64,000 nucleotides of DNA from contig NZ_JANIOC010000008.1 in assembly GCF_024733565.1 (NCBI RefSeq), positions 62,001-126,000 on the forward strand, read 5' to 3'. Source of the stretch: Rossellomorea sp. SC111. GTDB lineage: Bacteria > Bacillota > Bacilli > Bacillales > Bacillaceae_B. The position numbers and the translations under genes are program-made. The first letter of the stretch is position 1; each line of letters begins with the position of its first letter. This document shows, in pieces, positions 15,080 through 21,850 of this stretch. The notes under the pieces are model-generated. The model saw nothing but the letters and a program-made list of their open reading frames with translations, was not told where the DNA came from and searched no databases.

Positions 15080-16225
15080 ATGAAACATCCATATTTAACC
15101 GAAGACCACAGTATCTTTCGTCTGGCTCTGCGGAAATTTCTACAAAAGGAAGCTTATCCTTACTATGAGGAGTGGGAGCATAACCGGATGGTTCCCAGGT
15201 CATTTTGGGAGAAGATGGGTAAACAAGGCTTCCTTTGTCCAGATCTTGATGAGGAGTATGGGGGGAGCGGGGTCGATTGGGGCTTTTCGGTCATCATCAA
15301 TGAAGAATTGGAACGAGTGGGATCCGGTTTGATCGGAATAGGTCTTCATAATGATATCGTAGTCCCCTATATCTCGGAATATGGGACAGATGAACAGAGA
15401 AAGAAGTGGCTTCCTTTGTGTACGAGCGGAAAGATGATCACAGCCATTGCCATGACAGAACCTGGCGCGGGTTCTGATTTAGCTGCCATCAAAACGACAG
15501 CCCTACCAGATGGAGATCATTATATTGTGAATGGACAAAAAACCTTTATTACAAATGGTATACATGGTGATTTAGTTATTGTCGCCGTTAAAACAGATCC
15601 TCATCGTAACCCACCCCATAAAGGTGTCAGTCTGCTGGCGATTGAAAGAGATACTCCAGGGTTTTCCAGGGGGCGTAAGCTGGATAAAATCGGATTGCAT
15701 TGTCAGGATACAGCCGAACTCATTTTTGAAGATTGCAGGGTTCCGAAAGAGAATCTGATCGGGGAGGAAGGCGATGGCTTTCGATATTTGATGAATAAAT
15801 TGCAGCAGGAAAGGCTTATCGTAGCGATTGCAGCTCAAACGGCTTCGGAAGAAATGTTTTCCATTACGATGGAGTACGTGAAGAGCCGTCAAGCGTTCGG
15901 AAGGACCGTCAGTCAATTTCAGAATACCCAATTCAGGATGGCAGAAATGGCGACTGATATCGAAATGGGAAGAGCTTTTTTAGATGGGTTGATAGCAGAA
16001 CATATGAATGGTACGGATGTGGTGACTAAGGTATCCATGGCCAAGTATAAGCTGACAGAAATGGCTCGTCAAATTGCCACAGAGTGCATGCAGCTTCACG
16101 GTGGATATGGTTATATGGAAGAATACCCGATTTCCAGGAGATATCGGGATATACCGGTTGCTAGCATTTATGCCGGCACGAATGAAATAATGAAAGTGAT
16201 CATTGCGAAGAATCTGGGGTTATAG
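15080..16225 (+). CDS. Acyl-CoA dehydrogenase
   Basis: FAD-dependent acyl-CoA dehydrogenase of 381 residues. Signatures AMTEPGAGSDLAAIKTTA (residues about 125-142), FITNGIHGDLVIV, QLHGGYGYMEEYPISRRYRD and the C-terminal YAGTNEIMKVIIAKNLGL (only partly quoted) are all typical; the Glu of AGTNEI corresponds to the catalytic-base position in short/medium-chain enzymes. ATG at 15080 is chosen for its GAGGGAGA site; the frame extends upstream to 15035 without one. It sits between SDR and thiolase genes. Substrate (branched or straight chain) cannot be decided here. Confidence 0.92.
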   Translation: MKHPYLTEDHSIFRLALRKFLQKEAYPYYEEWEHNRMVPRSFWEKMGKQGFLCPDLDEEYGGSGVDWGFSVIINEELERVGSGLIGIGLHNDIVVPYISEYGTDEQRKKWLPLCTSGKMITAIAMTEPGAGSDLAAIKTTALPDGDHYIVNGQKTFITNGIHGDLVIVAVKTDPHRNPPHKGVSLLAIERDTPGFSRGRKLDKIGLHCQDTAELIFEDCRVPKENLIGEEGDGFRYLMNKLQQERLIVAIAAQTASEEMFSITMEYVKSRQAFGRTVSQFQNTQFRMAEMATDIEMGRAFLDGLIAEHMNGTDVVTKVSMAKYKLTEMARQIATECMQLHGGYGYMEEYPISRRYRDIPVASIYAGTNEIMKVIIAKNLGL

Positions 16226-16239
16226 AAAGGGAGAGTGGG

Positions 16240-17394
16240 ATGAGAGAAGTTGTCATTGTTGAAGGGATCCGTTCTGCGGTTGGAAGGAGAAAAGGATCGT
16301 TAAGAGGGATGAGACCTGACGATTTGGCAGGAGAGATACTCAAAGGATTGGTAGATAAGTCAGGGGTGGATCCGGGTAGCATCGATGATATCATTCTTGG
16401 TTGTGTGACTCAGTCTGGAGAACAGGCAGGGGATATTGCCAGGGTTGCTGCGCTTATAGCAGGTTTTCCGATTGAAGTGCCCGGCACAACTATTGACCGC
16501 CAGTGTGGATCCAGTCAGCAGGCAGTCCATTTTGCATCACAAGCTATCCTTTCCGGGGATATGGATGTCGTCATAGCAGGTGGGGTGGAAAACATGACAA
16601 GAACGCCGATCGGATCTAACTATCAAGGGGCAGATTTCAGTGATAAGTTAAGGGGAAAACATGAAATCATTCACCAGGGGTTATCAGCAGAGCGAATTGC
16701 TGAGAAATATGGTTTTACCCGAGAAGAATTAGACCGCTTCGCATATAATAGTCACCAAAAAGCCTTAAAGGCACAGGAAGCAGGATACTTCGATCGTGAA
16801 ATCTTTGGTGTGACAGTCGAAGGGGAAGACGGAAATCCGTTTTTGTTTATGAAAGATGAAGGCCCAAGAAAAGAAACGTCACTTCAAGTGCTGGGCACAT
16901 TAAAACCTGCGTTCAAAGAAGGTGGCATCATTCATGCAGGGAACGCCAGTCAAATCAGTGATGGGGCTGCAGCCCTGCTTCTCATGTCGAAAGAAAAAGC
17001 CGAGGAATTAGGTTTGAAAGCTCGTTTTAGGATTCATACCCGCGTAGTGGTCGGCTCTGATCCGACTCTAATGTTGACGGGACCGATTCCGGCAACGAGG
17101 AAAGCCCTTCAAAAAGCAGGGCTGACCGCCTCAGATATTGACATATTTGAAGTGAATGAAGCATTTGCTCCCGTGGCATTAGCATGGTTGAAAGAGATAG
17201 ATGCGGATCCTTCCAGGTTAAATCCGAATGGAGGGGCAATTGCCCTCGGACATCCATTAGGGGCGAGCGGAGCGAGAATCATGGTGAGCATGATGCATGA
17301 GCTTGAACGCACGGGGGGAAGATACGGGCTGCAAACCATGTGTGAAGGACATGGCATGGCCAATGCCACAATCATTGAGAGACTTGAGGTATAA
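16240..17394 (+). CDS. Acetyl-CoA acyltransferase (thiolase)
   Basis: Thiolase of 384 residues with all catalytic elements: DRQCGSSQQAVHFA (nucleophilic Cys near 89), NVNEAFAP-type VNEAFAPVALAW, NPNGGAIALGHPLGASGARI (catalytic His) and CEGHGMANATII (second Cys near 370). Third gene of the acyl-CoA operon; spacing of 14 bp with GGGAGAG. It would cleave 3-ketoacyl-CoA produced by the SDR. The operon has no enoyl-CoA hydratase, so that step must be supplied elsewhere. The last codons and the stop lie inside a 52-bp perfect palindrome shared with the convergent rpiR-type gene. Confidence 0.93.
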   Translation: MREVVIVEGIRSAVGRRKGSLRGMRPDDLAGEILKGLVDKSGVDPGSIDDIILGCVTQSGEQAGDIARVAALIAGFPIEVPGTTIDRQCGSSQQAVHFASQAILSGDMDVVIAGGVENMTRTPIGSNYQGADFSDKLRGKHEIIHQGLSAERIAEKYGFTREELDRFAYNSHQKALKAQEAGYFDREIFGVTVEGEDGNPFLFMKDEGPRKETSLQVLGTLKPAFKEGGIIHAGNASQISDGAAALLLMSKEKAEELGLKARFRIHTRVVVGSDPTLMLTGPIPATRKALQKAGLTASDIDIFEVNEAFAPVALAWLKEIDADPSRLNPNGGAIALGHPLGASGARIMVSMMHELERTGGRYGLQTMCEGHGMANATIIERLEV

Positions 17395-17440
17395 TAATAG
17401 AGGGACGGACCTTTAAAGGTCCGTCCCTCTATTATTATAC
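17389..17440. terminator. 52-bp perfect palindrome, bidirectional terminator
   Basis: 26-bp arms with centre between 17414 and 17415 (TTTAAA). It contains GTATAA, the last Val codon plus stop, of both convergent genes. The arms (AGAGGGACGGACC) are followed by ATTATTATA on each side rather than by a pure T-run. Confidence 0.85.
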
Positions 17441-18289
17441 CTTTTTAATGGAAATGGCATCACGTATTTTTTGCAGGGATGTTTTGGATAGGTCTTTTCG
17501 TTTTTTCATGATGTTCACATAAAGGGCGTCCACAATGCTCAGTTGACTGATTCTTGACGCAAGGGCTTCTCCGCGGTATTCAGTTTCCTGTGAGACCGTG
17601 AATAACGGAATATCGATCCGGCTGCTTAAGGGAGATTTGGCGAAATGAGTGATGCCGATGGTGGTGACATGATTTTTCTTTGCAACCTCCAGCACTTCCA
17701 GAAGATCTTTATTTGCCCCTGAGTGAGAGATGAACACAATCACGTCTTCTTCCGTCAGTTGAGAAGCGGAAATCAGCTGCATGTGGGAGTCATTATAAGC
17801 GTTTGTGGTCATCCCCGTCCTGAGGAACTTATGATGGGCATCCATGGCAATGAAGCCTGATCCCCCGGTACCATAAAATTCGATCCTCCTAGCACAGAGC
17901 ATCGCCTGAACGGCTTGCCGGAATGTTTCTTCTTTCATTATGCGCAATGAGTCTTCAAGGCTTCTCATGTTAGATCGGAACACCTTTTGGGCGATGACCC
18001 CTTCAGAATCCTCTTCCTGTATGGTTTCATGGATATCCTTGATCGGTGCCACAAGATCAGAAGCCAGTGAAATCTTCATCGCCTGGTAGCCTTTGAAGCC
18101 TAACCGCTTGCAGAAGCGGAAAACGGTGGCATCCGCAATTCCGAGATCTTCTGCCACACCACTGATGGTTGAATGGATAATTTTTTCAGGATTAGCAATA
18201 ATAAAATCAGCAATCCTCTTTTCTTTTTCACTGAATTGTGAGTAATGGGACCGGATTCGTGGAAAACAATGTTGAGCCTGTTCATCCAT
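17435..18289 (-). CDS. MurR/RpiR family transcriptional regulator
   Basis: A 284-residue regulator with an N-terminal HTH_6 domain (FSEKEKRIADFIIANPEKII, ISGVAEDLGIADATVFRFCK, about residues 20-75) and a C-terminal SIS sugar-phosphate binding domain (GTGGSGFIAMDAH, VFISHSGANKDLLEVLEVAK). ATG 18289 is taken as start because AGGAGG lies 12 bases upstream; the ATG at 18316 has its own codons inside that site. Divergent from gnd with an inverted repeat between them, so it probably controls gnd and itself in response to a sugar phosphate such as 6-phosphogluconate (inference). Confidence 0.9.
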   Translation of the reverse strand: MDEQAQHCFPRIRSHYSQFSEKEKRIADFIIANPEKIIHSTISGVAEDLGIADATVFRFCKRLGFKGYQAMKISLASDLVAPIKDIHETIQEEDSEGVIAQKVFRSNMRSLEDSLRIMKEETFRQAVQAMLCARRIEFYGTGGSGFIAMDAHHKFLRTGMTTNAYNDSHMQLISASQLTEEDVIVFISHSGANKDLLEVLEVAKKNHVTTIGITHFAKSPLSSRIDIPLFTVSQETEYRGEALASRISQLSIVDALYVNIMKKRKDLSKTSLQKIRDAISIKKV

Positions 18290-18339
18290 GATGGTAGAAT
18301 ACCTCCTGTAAGACATCTGTGAAAATAATTTTAACCTAT

Positions 18340-18370
18340 TTTACGAAATAAAAAAATATTATTTCATAAA
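18340..18370. promoter_or_regulatory. Inverted repeat, candidate RpiR-type operator
   Basis: TTTACGAAATA (18340-18350) and TATTTCATAAA (18360-18370) are inverted copies with one mismatch, 9 bp apart, between rpiR and gnd. A related half site GAAATTTATTTC follows at 18382-18393, next to the TATAAT at 18398-18403. Confidence 0.6.
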
Positions 18371-18451
18371 AATCCACCACGGAAATTTATTTCGTATTAT
18401 AATATAACGGTGAAGTGATCTATTTACTCGTACTTGAAAGGAATGATCGTA

Positions 18452-19864
18452 ATGACAAAACAACAAATAGGAGTCGTCGGCGTCGGAGTTATGGGAAAGA
18501 GCCTCGCCTTAAACTTCGAAAGCAGAGGCTATTCAGTTTCTATATACGATGTGTCTGATGAAAAAGTAAAAGAAGTACTGGACGAGCATCAAGGCAAGAA
18601 GTTGGTTGGAACACATGATGTAAGAGAATTTGTTCAATCGTTGGAAGTGCCGCGTAAAATTCTCATCATGGTACCAGCCGGGAATATTACAGACAAAGCG
18701 ATTGATTCATTGCTTCCCCATCTGGATAAAGGAGATATCCTCATCGACGGTGGGAACGCATACTTTGAAGATACCATCCGCCGCAACAAGGCGCTGGAGG
18801 AGAAGGGAATCAACTTCATTGGAGCAGGAGTATCCGGTGGAGAAGAGGGTGCACTATACGGCCCTGCTATTATGCCGAGCGGCCAGAAGGAAGCGTATGA
18901 TTTAGTCGAACCTTTCCTGACAGCCATCGCTGCCAAGGTAAAAGGGGATGCATGCAGTACATATATCGGTCCGGACGGGTCCGGCCATTACGTGAAAATG
19001 GTTCATAACGGAATAGAATACAGTGATATGCAACTCATTTGTGAAGCGTATTATCTAATGAAGAATGTGCTGGGATTAAGTGCAACGGAACTTCATGAAA
19101 TCTTCAAAGAATGGAACGCCGGGGAGCTTGACAGCTATCTGATTGAAATCACAGCCGATATCTTCACGAAGGTGGATGAAGAAACAGGCAAGCCACTTGT
19201 GGATGTCATTTTAGATACTGCAGGCCAAAAAGGGACTGGAAAATGGACAAGCATCAGTTCCCTTGAATTAGGAGTGCCGTTATCCATCATCACTGAATCT
19301 GTTTTTGCCCGTTTCATTTCAGCCATGAAGGAAGAGCGTGTGAAGGCGAGCAAGATCCTGAGAGGACCTAAAAATAAAGAGTTTACAGGTAATAAACAGG
19401 AGTTCATCGAAATGATCCGCAAAGCCTTATACTTGAGCAAGATTTGTTCTTATGCACAAGGATTCGCACAGCTTCAATCGGCGTCGGATGAGTACGGTTG
19501 GGATCTGAAACCGGGTGAAATTTCCATGATCTTCAGAGGTGGGTGCATCATTCGTGCCGGCTTCCTTGGAGAAATCAAGAATGCCTATGATCGTGATCCC
19601 GGATTGACGAATCTGCTCCTTGATCCATATTTCAAAGAGATTGTAGAAAATTATCAGGATGAAGCAAGGGAAGTAGTGGCAACAGCCATCAAGTTGGGCG
19701 TTCCTGTACCGGGTCTAGCCAGTGCATTAGCTTATTATGATAGCTATCGTTCTGAATCACTGCCTGCGAACCTGCTGCAAGCACAACGGGACTATTTTGG
19801 AGCCCATACGTATCAGCGTGTAGACAAAGAAGGTACTTTCCATACAGATTGGTTATCAAAATAA
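18452..19864 (+). CDS. gnd: NADP+-dependent 6-phosphogluconate dehydrogenase (decarboxylating)
   Basis: Oxidises 6-phosphogluconate to ribulose-5-phosphate in the pentose phosphate/gluconate pathway. The 470-residue protein begins [20 protein letters not shown] with the GxGxMG Rossmann motif, and has [34 protein letters not shown] (substrate binding), [13 protein letters not shown] and the C-terminal family segment ending in HTDWLSK. Start ATG 18452 is nine bases after AAAGGA; upstream ATG/TTG codons are in frame but badly spaced. The divergent RpiR regulator suggests sugar-responsive control. Length matches gram-positive Gnd/GntZ. Confidence 0.96.
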   Translation: MTKQQIGVVGVGVMGKSLALNFESRGYSVSIYDVSDEKVKEVLDEHQGKKLVGTHDVREFVQSLEVPRKILIMVPAGNITDKAIDSLLPHLDKGDILIDGGNAYFEDTIRRNKALEEKGINFIGAGVSGGEEGALYGPAIMPSGQKEAYDLVEPFLTAIAAKVKGDACSTYIGPDGSGHYVKMVHNGIEYSDMQLICEAYYLMKNVLGLSATELHEIFKEWNAGELDSYLIEITADIFTKVDEETGKPLVDVILDTAGQKGTGKWTSISSLELGVPLSIITESVFARFISAMKEERVKASKILRGPKNKEFTGNKQEFIEMIRKALYLSKICSYAQGFAQLQSASDEYGWDLKPGEISMIFRGGCIIRAGFLGEIKNAYDRDPGLTNLLLDPYFKEIVENYQDEAREVVATAIKLGVPVPGLASALAYYDSYRSESLPANLLQAQRDYFGAHTYQRVDKEGTFHTDWLSK

Positions 19865-19871
19865 TAAGAGG

Positions 19872-19902
19872 GGCCCTGTGGAAATTCACAGGGCCGTTTT
19901 TT
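19872..19902 (+). terminator. Terminator of gnd
   Basis: GGCCCTGTG (19872-19880) and CACAGGGCC (19887-19895), then T6. Confidence 0.9.
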
Positions 19903-20062
19903 ATTCGTCTTTTGTATCGTGTTTTTTCTTTTCATCGCGCTGGTCTTTTTTTAGTTCGTCGATAGGGATGGGGTCGACATTTTGTTCACTTTCATGCTGA
20001 TCAAGGATACTTTCCTGATCCTGTTCGGCGTTTTCCGGGTTTTGATTTGTTCTTTTGGTCAT
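19901..20062 (-). CDS. Small acidic hydrophilic protein (53 aa)
   Basis: A 53-residue ORF, start ATG 20062 nine bases after AAAGGAGG, product MTKRTNQNPENAEQDQESIL onwards. It is extremely rich in Asp, Glu, Gln, Asn and Lys, has no hydrophobic stretch, contains a PIPIDEL motif, and ends KKKHDTKDE. Composition is that of a disordered small protein. The excellent ribosome binding site and intact frame support it as real although it is short; no family is recognised. It converges on gnd and shares the gnd terminator region. Confidence 0.65.
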   Translation of the reverse strand: MTKRTNQNPENAEQDQESILDQHESEQNVDPIPIDELKKDQRDEKKKHDTKDE

Positions 20063-20138
20063 GATGTTCATCCTCCTTTAAATATCGGTTCTTATACCAT
20101 ACCCCCGGGACAGGGAGAAAAACCTCGCAAGGATAATA

Positions 20139-20175
20139 GAAAAAAAAGAAAGCCGCTCAATGAAGGCGGCTTTCT
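20139..20175 (-). terminator. Terminator of the SurA-like lipoprotein gene
   Basis: AGAAAGCCGC (20147-20156) pairs with GCGGCTTTCT (20166-20175); on the minus strand it is followed by a run of T. Confidence 0.88.
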
Positions 20176-20183
20176 GACATGCA

Positions 20184-20954
20184 TTAGATTTTTACATCAA
20201 TTTTAGCATTTTTCTTTAAATCTTCCACATGTTGAACTAGTTTTTCTTGTTTTTTCTGATCTTCTAGCTGAGTTTTGATCTGTGGTTTTACATCTTCAAA
20301 CTTCGGTGCATCCTTTGCTTGATCCTTACCTTGTTGACTGGCATACTGATCATAAAACTTCTTCATTTCATCTTCCGTTACTTCGTCGACTTTGATTTCT
20401 TTTTCAACGTAGTTTGTGTACTTGATATTCTCAGCAATTTGAGTTTTTAGCTCATCCATGGTAAATCCGGCTTTCTTCATGGCTTCTTCGAATTGCTTGT
20501 CATCTTTGTATTGCTTTTTCACTTCGTCGAGCTGCTTATTGATTTCATCATCCGACGCTTTATAGCCTTTTTCCTCGGCCTGTTGCATAAGAAGCGTTTG
20601 ACCGACTATGCTATCGATGGTTTGATCTTTGATTTTCTCGGCAGCATCTTTACTTGTCGGGTCCTGCCCCATTTGTTGATACTGCATCTGGGATTGAGTC
20701 AACACATTGTTGAAATCTTCACCTTTAATTTTCTCGTCGTTGACGATGGCTACGACCTTATCTTTCTCAACTTTTTGTTTATCCATTTTCTTTTGCATTT
20801 CTTCCATCTTTTTCGCTTGCTCTTCTTGAGCTTTTTTGTCAGAAGCTTCTGTTTTTGGTTTATCGTCAGCTTTTTGGCTCTCCTCATTCGAACCGCAAGC
20901 AGCTAGTCCAATTGTTAATAATCCTACTAGTAAAGTCGTTAATAGTTTCTTCAT
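20184..20954 (-). CDS. SurA N-terminal domain lipoprotein (foldase-like)
   Basis: Lipoprotein of 256 residues: signal MKKLLTTLLVGLLTIGLAAC with lipobox Cys at 20, then a very charged Lys/Glu/Gln linker (25-65) and a SurA_N-type chaperone domain (VVAIVNDEKIKGEDFNNVL, TLLMQQAEEKGYKASDDEIN). No parvulin PPIase domain is present between the helical segments, unlike PrsA, so it is expected to be a chaperone without isomerase activity. The C-terminal helix KFEDVKPQIKTQLEDQKKQE completes the fold. Anchored on the outer face of the membrane. Monocistronic, with AGGAG upstream. Confidence 0.85.
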   Translation of the reverse strand: MKKLLTTLLVGLLTIGLAACGSNEESQKADDKPKTEASDKKAQEEQAKKMEEMQKKMDKQKVEKDKVVAIVNDEKIKGEDFNNVLTQSQMQYQQMGQDPTSKDAAEKIKDQTIDSIVGQTLLMQQAEEKGYKASDDEINKQLDEVKKQYKDDKQFEEAMKKAGFTMDELKTQIAENIKYTNYVEKEIKVDEVTEDEMKKFYDQYASQQGKDQAKDAPKFEDVKPQIKTQLEDQKKQEKLVQHVEDLKKNAKIDVKI

Positions 20955-21539
20955 AATAGACTCCTTTCAGAACTAAGGTGTGATTTCCAAAAAAAATCAC
21001 TTAATGGGCATTGTAAATGAAAATTGCGTAAAAAGAAAGTATTTAGGTCAAAAAGTATTGTTTGTAATCTGGATGAAACAGTGTTGAAAGGCTGTTTCTC
21101 CTTGATTACACTGATAAGTATGTGGTGAACAATTCTTATTAAAATGATAAAGTAGGGAGATTATTACAATCAAACGATCGAAAAAAAGAGGTTGTCTAAA
21201 TCGGAGACTTTCTCCATTTAAACAACCTATCAAAATATTGGGGACCAAAGAATACTGTCAAACAACCTTCTATTTGGATTATAGAGATGGAATCCACTTC
21301 ACTCAACCCACATATGTGGAAATGAGGACCGACTACTGTCCGTTTGAATGAACTATTCCATCTTCTTCTTCCCTTTTCAGTAAAAATAATAATTATAAGC
21401 ATATCCGAGGAATCTTTTTTGAAAAATAAAACTTAATAGATTTACTTGTAAATCCGTTTTGAATCATATATCATAGTTAGGGACACAACATTTGGTGTCT
21501 GTTTATATTTTAATTAACTATATATTGATTATAACCTGT
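20955..21539. other. Non-coding interval before the B12 riboswitch
   Basis: AT-rich, no supported gene. The only marked structure is an imperfect hairpin at 21189-21228 with a T-run on the minus strand. A minus-strand frame of 68 codons (21196-21402) has no ribosome binding site and covers the hairpin. The repeated word GGTGTCTG occurs at 21494 and 21546. Confidence 0.6.
21189..21228 (-). terminator. Orphan hairpin with T-run on the minus strand
   Basis: AGGTTGT/ACAACCT and GGAGA/TCTCC arms around a short loop; read on the minus strand it is followed by CTCTTTTTTT. No minus-strand gene precedes it. Confidence 0.5.
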
Positions 21540-21696
21540 AAATAAGGTGTCTGATGAGACTTAAAAGGGAATCCGGTGAGAATCCGGAGCTGTCCCCGCA
21601 ACTGTATGTGCTGACGAAATAAGGAACTGCCACTGTCGTATCGATGGGAAGGCCTTAGAGTAGGGTGAAGCGCGAGTCAGGAGACCTGCCTTATTT
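21540..21696 (+). ncRNA. Cobalamin (B12) riboswitch
   Basis: Closing stem P1 AAATAAGG (21540-21547) with CCTTATTT (21689-21696); conserved GGGAATCCGGTGAGAATCCGG-type region with AGCTGTCCCCGCAACTGT, and the B12 box GCGAGTCAGGAGACCTGCC (21672-21690). These are the diagnostic elements of the cobalamin riboswitch. The downstream hairpin with T7 at 21780-21813 is the expression platform, so bound adenosylcobalamin should terminate transcription before the ribonucleotide reductase genes. Confidence 0.95.
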
Positions 21697-21779
21697 AACA
21701 CGTGTTATCTTCTTCGGGAATTGGGAGGATAAAGCGAGGATTACAATAGGCTTCGGTCTATTTATATCTCCGTATTTTT

Positions 21780-21813
21780 AAAGCCCGTCCTTCTTGAAGG
21801 ATGGGCTTTTTTT
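21780..21813 (+). terminator. Riboswitch-controlled terminator
   Basis: AAGCCCGTCCTTC pairs with GAAGGATGGGCTT (one G-T pair) and is followed by T7, 38 bp before the reductase start. Confidence 0.9.
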
Positions 21814-21850
21814 GACTCCTTCCCACTTTAAGAAACGGGAGGAATGAATC

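Noticed and set aside
20493-20906. Plus-strand frame of 137 codons, very hydrophobic
   Set aside because: Mirror of the Lys/Glu-rich SurA-like gene; hydrophobicity is the complement of AAA/GAA codons.
21196-21402. Minus-strand frame of 68 codons before the B12 riboswitch
   Set aside because: No ribosome binding site and it runs through the hairpin at 21189-21228; I could not relate it to a transposase.
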